A stretch of 64,000 nt of DNA from QVMG01 sp032073245 (GCA_032073245.1 DAMANX010000001.1:210407-274406), one strand, 5' to 3'; counted from the first letter of the stretch, positions 24,428 to 33,323 are shown. The notes: generated by a model not told the origin, from the sequence alone. A program made the numbers and translations.

Positions 24428-25421
24428 AGTCTTTCTTCTTAATGAAATCAGATGGAAAATGAATCTTATTGATGATATTATTATCTGTTAAGCGAATCCA
24501 GCTTGTAAAGCCATTCTCACCTTCAGTGAGTTCAATAACACGTGCTCCATTTGGTAGATTATTATAAACGGTATTACCACCCGTATAACGGCCATAACAT
24601 AAAAGTATTCCTTTATAATATACAGCGTAATCATTATCATGGTCATGACCAACGAATGTACCCATTATATCACCCAGTTCACGCATAGATGTAAACATTC
24701 CTGTATTCAATTGAGGAGCACAAGCCTTTTCCTTGCGCGTACCTGTCAGGATAGCTGTTTCGTCGGCGGCCGCCAGATTATATTCCGGTAACGGAATATG
24801 AAAAAAAGCCAGTGAAGGAATAGGGATTCCATTGTTTTGTTGTGTATACTTCATACTATTGTCACGATACCAATGAATCTGATCAAACTCTATATAATCG
24901 TATCCGCCAATACCTTTTAGTTTTGAATAAGTATGCGAGTCGAAGCAATAAAGGATATTCGCATCCTTACTTCCGTCATGGGATTTAACGGGTAAAATAA
25001 AGTTGGTTACACCCGATATACCTGCCACAGTGGAGGTCAGATTATAAGGTATGGTTTTAATAATATCATAAAGTTGCGCACCACTTAATCCCTGCTCATC
25101 ATCATGATTACCAAATGTTACTGCAAAAGGGATCTTCCTGTCGGAAACCTGTTTCAGAACATGACGCAGGCCTGCTTCAGCTGGTTTACCATAGATAACA
25201 TCGCCGGTGAACATCACCAGGTCTGGCTTTTCCGTATCCAGAACTTCATTGATTCGTTCAATAGCAATATTTGAACGGGGATCTTCATGTATATAATGAA
25301 CATCGGTAAACTGAACAATCTTAAATTTTGCATTTGCGTTATATTGCAAAACAGGCTGTTGTGCTTGTGCCGGCAATAAATAGACAAGAATGCCGGTTAA
25401 TACTAAAAATACTTGTTTCAT
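24426..25421 (-). CDS. Exported calcineurin-like metallophosphatase (purple-acid-phosphatase type)
   Basis: A 331-residue protein with a signal peptide (VFLVLTGILVYLLPAQA, then QQP). Metallophosphoesterase motifs in order: FTDVHYIHED (D-x-H), LVMFTGDVIYG (GD), VTFGNHDDE (GNHD), AFFHIPLPEY (H) and FVGHDHDNDY (GHxH-like). This resembles the Dcr2/PhoD-type group. The metal ligands are all present. It probably hydrolyses phosphomonoesters or diesters in the periplasm. Second gene of a two-gene unit with the 25432 gene; it ends inside the large palindrome. Confidence 0.85.
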   Translation of the reverse strand: MKQVFLVLTGILVYLLPAQAQQPVLQYNANAKFKIVQFTDVHYIHEDPRSNIAIERINEVLDTEKPDLVMFTGDVIYGKPAEAGLRHVLKQVSDRKIPFAVTFGNHDDEQGLSGAQLYDIIKTIPYNLTSTVAGISGVTNFILPVKSHDGSKDANILYCFDSHTYSKLKGIGGYDYIEFDQIHWYRDNSMKYTQQNNGIPIPSLAFFHIPLPEYNLAAADETAILTGTRKEKACAPQLNTGMFTSMRELGDIMGTFVGHDHDNDYAVYYKGILLCYGRYTGGNTVYNNLPNGARVIELTEGENGFTSWIRLTDNNIINKIHFPSDFIKKKD

Positions 25422-25431
25422 TGTGCTTTTG

Positions 25432-26505
25432 TTATTTAATAATAATCTCGAATTGATCGTAGGAGTCTGTACGCCATGCTTTATCAGCTGTTAATGGAGA
25501 AATGGCGAAAAGAGGCGAGAAAGTCTTCACTTTGATCGTTTGGCCATCGGGCATAAATTCCATTATACGCAACCAGCAATCACCTCCGTTTCCATGCCAG
25601 AATCCATCAGCCGTTTGAGCGTTAAACATCATCTGTGCCACATCCTTCCCTGATTTGTTTTTATCGGTTCTGAAGCTTACATTTTCTTCGTATGTTCCTA
25701 TTTCACACGCATGCCCACATATTACCATCACAATATTCTCAGAAGGATAGACTAATTTCTCCCATATCGTTTTACCATAATTGGCAGGTGATAACTTATA
25801 GTTTTCTTTTTCAATAACCGAGCCATCACCTTCCATATAGGAATGGGTAAGAAGAATTACTTTATGATTCTTATACTTATTAGATGCAGCTAGTTTACCA
25901 GCCCACTCTATAGATTCAATCCGGGGAGCAAATTCTATAGAAATTACCAGGAGCTTACCCCAAGTATCAGTGTCTATTTCATAAGCTGCGTTTTCCAAAG
26001 TAGGAACTCCATTCGAATCGGTACTGACAGCAACCAAAGATTTACGCCAACAAGAGTTGCGTTCGGAAGGAAAGTAGTGAGGAAAACGGGTTAGTCGATT
26101 CTCCGAGGCTACATATCCATAATCATGATTACCTGTGCAAGAAATATAATTCACTTTATTATCTAAACGTTCAAAGGCGCGGGAAGCTGCCTGCCATTGC
26201 TCTTCACTTGTCTGGTTACCATTCACGCCATCAGGAATACGGATCTCATTTTGCTCCACAAAATCACCTGTACAAAGAGCAGCTTTCAAATTAATACGTT
26301 CCGCCTGATTAGCAATCCATGCCGTTTGCAATTCAAATAACGGTTGATTCACATCGAACTTAATATAACTTTGAGGATCTGGAATAATCACCATTGAGAA
26401 AGAGTTAGGATCGGACAATTCAACCATAACCGGTTGTTTCTGTGCAAAGAGTGTTTGCATGCAAACAAAAAGACACACTAAGGCCACACTGAGTTTAGTT
26501 TTCAT
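25432..26505 (-). CDS. Exported calcineurin-like metallophosphatase
   Basis: A 357-residue protein from the ATG at 26505, which gives the signal peptide KLSVALVCLFVCMQTLFA; the six-residue longer reading from 26523 only lengthens the N-terminus. Motifs: MVIIPDPQSYIKFD, CTGDFVEQNE (GD), SCTGNHDYGY (GNHD), ILLTHSYMEG (H) and VICGHACEIG (GH). The first metal motif is DPQ instead of the usual DxH, as in a subgroup of exported Bacteroidota phosphatases. It is 10 bp ahead of the related 24426 gene and is the leading gene of the pair. Confidence 0.8.
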   Translation of the reverse strand: MKTKLSVALVCLFVCMQTLFAQKQPVMVELSDPNSFSMVIIPDPQSYIKFDVNQPLFELQTAWIANQAERINLKAALCTGDFVEQNEIRIPDGVNGNQTSEEQWQAASRAFERLDNKVNYISCTGNHDYGYVASENRLTRFPHYFPSERNSCWRKSLVAVSTDSNGVPTLENAAYEIDTDTWGKLLVISIEFAPRIESIEWAGKLAASNKYKNHKVILLTHSYMEGDGSVIEKENYKLSPANYGKTIWEKLVYPSENIVMVICGHACEIGTYEENVSFRTDKNKSGKDVAQMMFNAQTADGFWHGNGGDCWLRIMEFMPDGQTIKVKTFSPLFAISPLTADKAWRTDSYDQFEIIIK

Positions 26506-26533
26506 TATATGTAGATCTATCAATTAATACCCG

Positions 26534-26541
26534 CAAAGATA
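26534..26541 (-). promoter_or_regulatory. -7 box of the metallophosphatase operon
   Basis: Minus-strand TATCTTTG, 29 bp before the ATG at 26505. Confidence 0.55.
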
Positions 26542-26743
26542 CAATTTAATCAGGATTATTTCATTTGGAACCTAATAAAGAACAGTAAACGTAGATAACA
26601 TAGAGTATGAGCCATCATAAGGTTAAAGAACTTTAAAGGAATAGGGGGTTACACAAATTATTTGTTCTTTTGCAGGGAAATTGGGAGAGGTGTGCACTTT
26701 TTGCATCTTTCCCTTTTATCTAACTCAAATTTGAAAGTTTCTA

Positions 26744-27622
26744 ATGGCAGAAAATAGAAAGGTTAGCTCAGTCTCGTTCTTTAATTCACGACTCACCTCT
26801 ATTATTAGTATTGCTTTGGTTCTATTCCTTTTGGGACTTATACTCCTGATAGGTTTGCTGGGTAATAAACTATCTGCATACGTAAAAGAGAACATTTCCT
26901 TTTCCATCGTTTTAAAAGACAACCAAAAAGAGGCTGACATTAAACAAATGCAAAAAAGCCTAGATGCTAAGCCTTTTATCAAATCAACCGAATATATCTC
27001 AAAGGAACAGGCTGCACGTGAACTGGAAGAAGAATTAGGAGAAAACCCGGAAACTTTTCTTGGTTTTAATCCGCTACAAGCGTCTGTCGAAGTTAAATTA
27101 CACTCGGAATATGCCAACCCTGACAGCTTGAAGTTAATCGAAAAAGATATAATGTCTTACACTTCTGTTTCCGATCTTTTATACCGAAAGGATATGATGG
27201 AGATGGTACACAATAATATTGCGCGGCTGGGACTGATACTGTTGGTACTGGCAGTTGTGCTGATGGCTATTTCATTTGTGTTGATCAGTAATACCATTCG
27301 GCTCCTGATTTACTCAAAACGTTTTCTTATCCATACAATGAGATTGGTAGGTGCTACATCCGGTTTTATTCGCCGTCCGTTTGTCTGGTATAATGTGGTA
27401 AGTGGTATATTTGCGGCGCTTTTGGCAATATTGTTATTAACAGGGGCGTTGTATTATCTACAAACTGAATTACAAGGTTTTATTCAAATACTTGACATGC
27501 ATATTCTTTTATTGGTTTATGCCGGAGTTTTGATATTAGGTATAGTTTTATCCGTAATCGCAACAATATTTGCAGTAAACAAATATTTGCGAATGCGCGG
27601 TGATCAAATGTATTATATATAA
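26744..27622 (+). CDS. ftsX: Cell-division protein FtsX
   Basis: A 292-residue inner-membrane permease-like protein: cytoplasmic N-tail, TM1 (IISIALVLFLLGLILLIGLL), an extracytoplasmic domain with KDNQKEADIKQMQKSLDAKP and SKEQAARELEEELGEN typical of FtsX, then three more helices (LILLVLAVVLMAISFVLIS, GIFAALLAILLLTGALYYL, LLVYAGVLILGIVLSVIAT). With the ATPase FtsE, which is not adjacent here, it controls cell-wall hydrolases at division. It heads the conserved run ftsX-DUF3098-uppP-truB-queA-folK. Confidence 0.92.
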   Translation: MAENRKVSSVSFFNSRLTSIISIALVLFLLGLILLIGLLGNKLSAYVKENISFSIVLKDNQKEADIKQMQKSLDAKPFIKSTEYISKEQAARELEEELGENPETFLGFNPLQASVEVKLHSEYANPDSLKLIEKDIMSYTSVSDLLYRKDMMEMVHNNIARLGLILLVLAVVLMAISFVLISNTIRLLIYSKRFLIHTMRLVGATSGFIRRPFVWYNVVSGIFAALLAILLLTGALYYLQTELQGFIQILDMHILLLVYAGVLILGIVLSVIATIFAVNKYLRMRGDQMYYI

Positions 27623-27700
27623 ACGATGAATGTTTAACGATTAACGAAAGGCTTAACAGCATCTTAATCATTAACCATTGATCATTAATCATTTAATAAA

Positions 27701-27943
27701 ATGGCTAAAAGAGATTTTGCTTTTGGAAAAGAAAACTTTATTCTGATTGGAATAGCAATTGCAGTGATTGTGATTGGATTTATATTGATGAGTGGGGGTG
27801 GTTCGACAGATGGAGTATCTTTCAACCCTGAAATATTCAGTACACGCCGTATAGTAGTGGCTCCGATAGTAACATTTATCGGATTTGGATTGATGATTGT
27901 AGGAATTCTGAAGAATAGCAAAAGCAAAGACGCGGCAGAATGA
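27701..27943 (+). CDS. DUF3098 membrane protein
   Basis: An 80-residue protein with two transmembrane helices (FILIGIAIAVIVIGFILMSG; IVVAPIVTFIGFGLMIVGIL) joined by a loop with VSFNPEIFSTRR, the DUF3098 signature. It sits between ftsX and uppP as in most Bacteroidota. Its stop overlaps the uppP start (ATGA, 27940-27943). Function unknown, but the conserved position suggests a link with cell-envelope growth. Confidence 0.9.
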   Translation: MAKRDFAFGKENFILIGIAIAVIVIGFILMSGGGSTDGVSFNPEIFSTRRIVVAPIVTFIGFGLMIVGILKNSKSKDAAE

Positions 27944-28737
27944 GTTGGATAGAAGCCTTAATTTTAGGTATTATACAAGGGCTAACCGAATTTCTTCCCG
28001 TAAGTAGTAGCGGACATTTAACAATAGGAAGCGTACTGTTCGGAATGAGCGGAGAAGAGAATCTTACCTTTGCTATTGCTGTTCATACTGCAACGGTATT
28101 GAGCACGATTGTTGTTTTATGGAATGAGGTTTCTACTCTTTTTAAAGGTTTCTTTAGTTTCAAATGGAACGATGATATGAAAATGGTTTGCAAGATTTTG
28201 CTTTCCATGATTCCTGTGGCTATTGTAGGGTTATTCTTCAAAGATTACGTGGAAGAACTATTTGGGAGCGGACTTATGTTGGTTGGCTGCATGTTGTTAG
28301 TAACTGCGGTTTTACTTACTTTTTCCTATTATGCAAAGCCTCGCCAGAAAGAAGAAATATCGTTCAAAGATGCATTTATAATTGGAGTTGCACAGGCTTG
28401 TGCCGTTATACCTGGCCTGTCCCGTTCGGGAACAACAATAGCGACAGGCCTCCTACTAGGAAATAAAAAAGAGCAGGTTGCTAAATTTTCATTTTTGATG
28501 GTGATTATCCCGATTCTTGGTGAAGCATTGCTTGATTTGATGAAAGGGGGATTTTCACCCGCCTCATCAGGTATTTCTTATACCGCATTGATAGTAGGCT
28601 TTTTGGCTGCGTTTATTACGGGTACAATCGCATGCAAATGGATGATAAATCTGGTAAAGAAAGGAAAACTTATCTACTTTGCATATTATTGCGTAGTAGC
28701 CGGAGCAATCGCCATTATCTATTCACTAGTTAATTAA
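27940..28737 (+). CDS. uppP: Undecaprenyl-diphosphatase UppP (BacA)
   Basis: A 265-residue polytopic membrane enzyme. Both active-site motifs are present: GLTEFLPVSSSGHL (residues about 14-27) and PGLSRSGTTIATG (about 158-170). It dephosphorylates undecaprenyl pyrophosphate to recycle the lipid carrier for peptidoglycan and other surface polymers, and overproduction confers bacitracin resistance in other bacteria. It is translationally coupled to DUF3098 and followed at once by truB. Confidence 0.95.
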   Translation: MSWIEALILGIIQGLTEFLPVSSSGHLTIGSVLFGMSGEENLTFAIAVHTATVLSTIVVLWNEVSTLFKGFFSFKWNDDMKMVCKILLSMIPVAIVGLFFKDYVEELFGSGLMLVGCMLLVTAVLLTFSYYAKPRQKEEISFKDAFIIGVAQACAVIPGLSRSGTTIATGLLLGNKKEQVAKFSFLMVIIPILGEALLDLMKGGFSPASSGISYTALIVGFLAAFITGTIACKWMINLVKKGKLIYFAYYCVVAGAIAIIYSLVN

Positions 28738-28744
28738 GTATTTG

Positions 28745-29440
28745 ATGGATTTTACGACAGGAGAAGTTCTGTATTTCAATAAGCCGTATGGCTGGACATC
28801 GTTTGATTTGGTAAATAAGTTCCGTTATAAGTTATCACGGAAACTAAATGTAAAAAAGATAAAAGTAGGACATGCGGGAACGCTCGATCCATTAGCAACA
28901 GGAGTAATGATCCTATGTACCGGAAGAGCAACTAAACGTATTGATGAATTTCAATATCAAACGAAAGAATATATTGCAACGGTGAAACTGGGTGAGACCA
29001 CCCCTTCTTTCGACCTGGAAAAAGAAGTAGATGCGGTGTATCCTACTGATCACATTACCTGCGAAGCTGTCAAGGAAGTGCTGCAATCATTTGTTGGAAC
29101 AATTCAACAGGTGCCTCCTGTTTTTTCGGCATGTAAAGTAGATGGGAAACGGGCTTATGATCTGGCACGTAAAGGAAGAGAAGTTGAACTCAAGTCTAAA
29201 ACACTTGTTATTGATGAGATGGAGTTGCTTGAATGCAACCTGCCGGTTATAAAGATACGTGTTGTTTGCAGTAAAGGCACATATATTCGTGCGCTGGCCC
29301 GTGATATCGGCATTGCTCTTCAGTCGGGAGCTCATCTGACTGGACTTGAACGTACACGAATCGGAGAAGTTACTTTGGAGAAGTGTATGTCGACCGAAGA
29401 CATAGATGCTTTTTTAGAAAAAGTGGTGAGTGTTGAGTAA
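28745..29440 (+). CDS. truB: tRNA pseudouridine-55 synthase TruB
   Basis: A 231-residue enzyme from the ATG at 28745; a TTG precedes it in frame. KVGHAGTLDPLATGVMILCT contains the catalytic aspartate, D48. The KPYGWTSFDLVNKFR start and SKGTYIRALARDIG block are typical. It isomerises U55 in the T-loop of tRNAs. It lacks a C-terminal PUA domain, as in short bacterial TruB. Seven bp after uppP. Confidence 0.95.
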   Translation: MDFTTGEVLYFNKPYGWTSFDLVNKFRYKLSRKLNVKKIKVGHAGTLDPLATGVMILCTGRATKRIDEFQYQTKEYIATVKLGETTPSFDLEKEVDAVYPTDHITCEAVKEVLQSFVGTIQQVPPVFSACKVDGKRAYDLARKGREVELKSKTLVIDEMELLECNLPVIKIRVVCSKGTYIRALARDIGIALQSGAHLTGLERTRIGEVTLEKCMSTEDIDAFLEKVVSVE

Positions 29441-29496
29441 TAAGTGTTTAATCGACAAACACATAAACAACTGATAATTAACATAAATAATTAGAT

Positions 29497-30546
29497 ATGA
29501 AGCTTTCTAAATTCAAATTTGACCTGCCGTCAGAACTGATCGCAATGCATCCGGCAAAAAACAGAGATGAATCACGTATGATGGTAATACATCGTAAAAC
29601 AGGTGAAATAGAGCACCGCACATTTAAAGATATTCTTGAATACTTTGGTGGTGGTGATGTATTTATTTTCAACAACACAAAAGTTTTTCCTGCACGCCTT
29701 TACGGGAACAAGGAAAAAACGGGCGCACGTATAGAAGTATTTTTACTTCGCGAACTAAATGAAGATCTTCGTTTGTGGGATGTACTGGTTGATCCTGCTC
29801 GTAAGATTCGTATCGGCAATAAACTCTATTTCGGAGAGGATGATTCGATGGTTGCTGAAGTTATCGACAATACAACTTCACGGGGGCGTACACTTCGTTT
29901 CCTTTACGATGGAAACCATGATGATTTCAAGAAATCATTGTATGCTTTAGGTGAAACACCTCTGCCTAAATATATTGATCGACCGGTTGAACCAGAAGAT
30001 GAAGAGCGTTATCAAAATATTTTTGCGACTGAAGAAGGAGCTGTTGTTGCTCCGGCTGCAGGATTACACTTTAGTCGTGAATTGTTGAAACGTTTAGAGA
30101 TCAAGGATTGTCGTTTTGCATTTCTAACGGTTCATTCCGGTTTAGGAAACTTCCGTGATATCGATGTAGAGGATCTGACAAAACATAAGATGGATTCAGA
30201 GCAAATGAATATTGGTGGGGATGTTGTAAATACGGTGAATGCTGGTATTGACGCAGGACATAATATTTGTGCTGTAGGAACTTCTGTTATGCGTGCTATC
30301 GAAACAGCGGTGAGCACAGACGGACACCTGAAAGAATTTGAAGGCTGGACAAATAAGTTTATCTTCCCTCCGTATGAATTTAAAGTGGCAAATAGCCTGA
30401 TCACTAACTTCCACATGCCCCTTTCTACTCTTTTGATGATGGCAGCATCCTTTGGAGGATATGATCTCATCATGGATGCCTATAAGGTGGCTGTAAAAGA
30501 AAAATATAGTTTCGGCGCATACGGCGATGCAATGCTGATAATCTAA
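29497..30546 (+). CDS. queA: S-adenosylmethionine:tRNA ribosyltransferase-isomerase QueA
   Basis: A 349-residue enzyme of queuosine synthesis that transfers the ribosyl of SAM to preQ1 in tRNA, giving epoxyqueuosine. Start KLSKFKFDLPSELIAMHPAK, RDESRMMVIHRKTGEIEHRT, GAVVAPAAGLHFSRELL and FITNFHMPLSTLLMMAASF-type blocks are family hallmarks. The length is normal. Part of the conserved run; 56 bp after truB. Confidence 0.96.
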   Translation: MKLSKFKFDLPSELIAMHPAKNRDESRMMVIHRKTGEIEHRTFKDILEYFGGGDVFIFNNTKVFPARLYGNKEKTGARIEVFLLRELNEDLRLWDVLVDPARKIRIGNKLYFGEDDSMVAEVIDNTTSRGRTLRFLYDGNHDDFKKSLYALGETPLPKYIDRPVEPEDEERYQNIFATEEGAVVAPAAGLHFSRELLKRLEIKDCRFAFLTVHSGLGNFRDIDVEDLTKHKMDSEQMNIGGDVVNTVNAGIDAGHNICAVGTSVMRAIETAVSTDGHLKEFEGWTNKFIFPPYEFKVANSLITNFHMPLSTLLMMAASFGGYDLIMDAYKVAVKEKYSFGAYGDAMLII

Positions 30547-30554
30547 TCCGGCTG

Positions 30555-31016
30555 ATGGCTGTTGTATTCCTCAGTTTAGGAACCAATATGGGCAACAAGC
30601 GCGGCAACCTTATCACGGCTACCGCGCTGTTAGCCGAAAGGGTGGGAGATATTCTCGCCCTTTCTTCTATTTATGAAACTGAACCTTGGGGATTTCAATC
30701 CCAAAATAGTTTTCTCAATGCCGCACTTATTCAAATAACCCGATTATCACCCACTGAATTGCTGGATACTACCCGTTTGATTGAAATAGAAATGGGACGT
30801 ATCGAGAAAAGTGGCAACAACGGCTACCATGATCGGATTATTGATATAGATATCCTCATGTATGACAACCTCATACTACAAACCGAAAGGCTTACGCTCC
30901 CCCACCCTTTGATGCATAAACGTACCTTCGTTATGCAACCTCTCGCTGAAATTGCTCCGGAAGCAATTCACCCGATTCTCAATGAAACGATGGATGAGTT
31001 ATATAAGAAACTCTAA
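30555..31016 (+). CDS. folK: Dihydropteridine pyrophosphokinase FolK
   Basis: A 153-residue folate-pathway enzyme (HPPK) that transfers pyrophosphate from ATP to 6-hydroxymethyl-dihydropterin. Motifs: LSLGTNMGNKRGNL, SSIYETEPWGFQSQNSFLNA, RIIDIDILMYDN and LTLPHPLMHKRTFVMQPLAE. It lies 8 bp after queA and is the last gene of the run. Confidence 0.95.
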   Translation: MAVVFLSLGTNMGNKRGNLITATALLAERVGDILALSSIYETEPWGFQSQNSFLNAALIQITRLSPTELLDTTRLIEIEMGRIEKSGNNGYHDRIIDIDILMYDNLILQTERLTLPHPLMHKRTFVMQPLAEIAPEAIHPILNETMDELYKKL

Positions 31017-31112
31017 GAAATAACACTTTACTTTTTAATAAATTAAGATAGAATTTCCGGTTAAACATTCATACAGCTAGAGATATAACTACAATCCTAA
31101 ATATTTTCTATG

Positions 31113-31120
31113 TAATTTTG
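31113..31120 (+). promoter_or_regulatory. -7 box of the kinase/membrane-protein pair
   Basis: TAATTTTG fits TAnnTTTG, 47 bp before the ATG at 31168, and separates this pair from the folK run. Confidence 0.5.
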
Positions 31121-31167
31121 TATTCAGTAAATTAAATAAAGTAGTAATGCACTAAGAATAGGGTTAG

Positions 31168-31776
31168 ATGACTAGTATAAACAATATAAATGATATTTTT
31201 TGCATATTACAAGATCTTCTTTCAGAAAGAGAGAGAGTGATAGTTCTAATTGCTGGTAACTCTAGAAGTGGGAAAACAACTTTATCAAATAGTTTAGCCA
31301 CTTATTTAGTAAATGGACAAATTCCCGTACAGAAAATTGAGCTAGATGACTGGATAATAAGTTTCAAAGAAAGAACCAAACAGATGAATGTCTATGATCG
31401 CTTCAATTCTAAAAAAATAGAAACAGACTTTCACAAATTGTTTTTAGGAGAAAAGATTACGATATCAGCTTATGACGCTGCAAGCAGAGGAGAAAATCGT
31501 ATCTCAAAAGTATATAAGTTGATTGATCAGGGAGTGATCATCATTGAAGGTGTAGTCGCTGTTGGATTAAATATTCTATATAAAAATGCCAATATAAGTA
31601 TATATGTAACAGTGGATGAAAAAATACGAAAAAAACGTTTTTTTGAGTTCTATAACCAGAAAGGACTATCGAATAATGAAGTTGAAGATCTGTATAAAAC
31701 TCGTTATTTAGACGAATTTACTATAGTAGACATGACAAAAAATAATGCTTCAATTATATATGAATTAAATAATTAA
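31168..31776 (+). CDS. P-loop kinase of the uridine-kinase/PRK type
   Basis: A 202-residue P-loop NTPase: Walker A G30-NSRSGKT-T38, then QKIELDDWI, which gives the aspartate pair position of nucleoside kinases, and VIIIEGVVAVGLNIL, the E-G motif of the uridine kinase/phosphoribulokinase family. The lid region is KIRKKRFFEFYNQKGLSNNE. It is probably a small-molecule or nucleoside kinase; the substrate cannot be told, and it differs from housekeeping Udk. It is only 1 bp from the membrane-protein gene, so the two form a unit. AT-rich, with codon use poorer in GC than the folK run, which suggests an accessory pair. Confidence 0.65.
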   Translation: MTSINNINDIFCILQDLLSERERVIVLIAGNSRSGKTTLSNSLATYLVNGQIPVQKIELDDWIISFKERTKQMNVYDRFNSKKIETDFHKLFLGEKITISAYDAASRGENRISKVYKLIDQGVIIIEGVVAVGLNILYKNANISIYVTVDEKIRKKRFFEFYNQKGLSNNEVEDLYKTRYLDEFTIVDMTKNNASIIYELNN

Positions 31777-31777
31777 T

Positions 31778-32254
31778 ATGGGAGAATTGCAATTACTTCA
31801 AGTTAATACAATAATATCTTTAATTGAGCTGATTTTTATTATTGTTACTATCATATATGGAAAGAAAACTCTAGATGATAGCATTCTAGCTCGCCGGATG
31901 GAATTACTACGTAGTATAATCAAAGAAATAGGTTGTGAAGAGATTAGAGAATTAAGAGCATGGATATACAGCTGTACCACTAATGAAAAGTTAAATGAAG
32001 AAAAAGTAAGAAAATTAGCTGTTGCTTATGACAGAATGGCTTTTATGCTTCTTCAGGATAAAAAAACTTTGGCCTTATATAGGGAATTTCAAGGAAATGA
32101 AGTTATTTTCCTCTGGGAAAAGATAGAGGATTGTATCTATCAAATTAGGACAAAAAGAAACAATGATCAATATTGTAACCATTTTGAAAAATTATTTAAT
32201 ACCATGAACAGTATAAAAGACAGATCAAGCAATTTAGGCAGTACAAGGAAATAA
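31778..32254 (+). CDS. Membrane-anchored protein, DUF4760-like
   Basis: A 158-residue protein with one N-terminal transmembrane helix (TIISLIELIFIIVTIIYG) and a cytoplasmic helical domain (LLRSIIKEIGCEEIRELRAW; VRKLAVAYDRMAFMLLQDKK). This resembles DUF4760-type proteins, small membrane-tethered helical proteins found in accessory regions; the match is by eye only. It follows the kinase gene directly. Role unknown. A membrane-tethered partner beside a nucleotide-type kinase is a layout seen in some defence or signalling pairs, but nothing here proves that. Confidence 0.5.
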   Translation: MGELQLLQVNTIISLIELIFIIVTIIYGKKTLDDSILARRMELLRSIIKEIGCEEIRELRAWIYSCTTNEKLNEEKVRKLAVAYDRMAFMLLQDKKTLALYREFQGNEVIFLWEKIEDCIYQIRTKRNNDQYCNHFEKLFNTMNSIKDRSSNLGSTRK

Positions 32255-32260
32255 AAAAAA

Positions 32261-32292
32261 ATATAAGAATCTTGATTAATTCTCATATTTTT
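32261..32292. terminator. Bidirectional terminator between convergent genes
   Basis: ATATAAGAAT (32261-32270) and ATTCTCATAT (32279-32288) form a stem flanked by an A-run on the left and TTT on the right, serving both the plus kinase pair and the minus lipoprotein gene. Confidence 0.65.
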
Positions 32293-32293
32293 A

Positions 32294-32560
32294 TCATCTC
32301 AGATCCACTCTATTAGTTACCCGGGTCGATGTGCTATCATTTTTGATACTTGTAACATCCCCCTGGCAATTTGTGAAATATACATAATTTCCTTTATCCT
32401 CAAAACGATAAACCTTACAACCATCATGTTCAAAAAGATACTCTACTTTATATGTAGCATTATTTTGTGGAGTCACTTTCTCTATAGGCACCCTCATAGC
32501 GCAGGAATATAGGATAATACTTAAAAGCACAATGAAAAATGTTTTTATAAATGTTTTCAT
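32294..32560 (-). CDS. Small DUF4884-type lipoprotein
   Basis: An 88-residue protein with a lipoprotein signal (FFIVLLSIILYSC; lipobox YSC) and a short mature part with EYLFEHDGCKVYRFEDKGNY and VYFTNCQGDVTSIKNDSTST. This H-D-G-C-K-V-Y-R-F ... Y-V-Y-F-T-N-C block is what I recall of DUF4884 proteins of Bacteroidales; two cysteines could form a disulphide. Function unknown. Single gene next to the long repeat region. Confidence 0.65.
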   Translation of the reverse strand: MKTFIKTFFIVLLSIILYSCAMRVPIEKVTPQNNATYKVEYLFEHDGCKVYRFEDKGNYVYFTNCQGDVTSIKNDSTSTRVTNRVDLR

Positions 32561-32822
32561 AATAAGATGGAGTAATATATTATTAGTAAAATATAGACTT
32601 CAGCCATTGGTTGACAAAAACTACAATTACTCAAATATACAATATTACTCCTTTCTATCAGTGACTATTATGTTAAAAGATCAACCTTGATAGGATCTTA
32701 CCTGGCTTATTTTAACGTGGGACCAATATAATGAATGCCTTCGGTTGTTCTAAAATTTAAAGATTCTGAACCACAAATTTGCTAAGCCTTAGATAGGTTA
32801 TCACCAAAGGCTTGACGCCCGC

Positions 32823-32998
32823 TTGAGAAGCCTTGCTCGGTCTAGTGAGTAAGGCTTCTCAGTAAGATGAACATATATGCCCTCTCACCTGAGCATAGAC
32901 CTTCAGAAACATAATAACCTTTTTTCAAAAGTATCTAATCCTCTTTCTTAAAGTATCTAATTGTTTTTGTGGAGACATCTAATCGTTTTTTTAGTGGG
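32823..32998. repeat. Eight-unit 22-bp phased array with drifting sequence
   Basis: Units begin at 32823, 32845, 32867, 32889, 32911, 32933, 32955 and 32977. Position 2 is T in all eight. Units 1-4 carry TGAG/TGAA near the start; units 6-8 carry ATCTAAT. Units 1 and 2 also contain complementary GAGAAGCC/GGCTTCTC and can pair. The phase never slips. Confidence 0.65.
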
Positions 32999-33054
32999 GT
33001 TTATGTGATAAATTCCACCCTGTAATCTCTCTCTACATAATGTTATTATTTTCA

Positions 33055-33170
33055 CCTTCAGGGTTCAGCCGCCATTAACTGTCTAATTGCCAGTCCCTAT
33101 GGCTGAATGCAACTGCTTTCAGCCATAGGGACTGGCAATTAGACAGTTAATGGCGGCTGAACCCTGAAGG
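33055..33170. repeat. Perfect 52-bp-arm palindrome
   Basis: Arms 33055-33106 and 33119-33170 are exact complements with a 12-base loop (ATGCAACTGCTT). It has no coding content and no T-run. Confidence 0.9.
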
Positions 33171-33323
33171 CAAAAAAATAGAAAGCGTGTGTAGAAATTT
33201 TTAGTCTCTTGGAGGTGCTTGAAGATTCAATTATTGTAAGATTTGAATATTGAACATACGTTATTTTAAACTAACCCTAACCATACCTTGTTCTATACAT
33301 ATAAAAATTTAAAAAGAAAAAGT

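Larger units (their letters stand above)
32561..33323. other. Gene-free repeat region
   Basis: 763 bp without a credible gene. It holds a 22-bp array (32823-32998), a 52-bp-arm palindrome (33055-33170) and, on the right, the leader of the 33324 gene. The stretch 32561-32820 shows nothing I can name. Confidence 0.7.

Noticed and set aside
32823..32998. CRISPR array
   Set aside because: Units abut each other with no spacers, and the sequence is not conserved enough; no cas gene is nearby.
31168..33323. Integrated mobile element carrying the kinase pair
   Set aside because: No integrase, transposase, tRNA target or direct-repeat ends could be seen; the pair is only suspected to be accessory.
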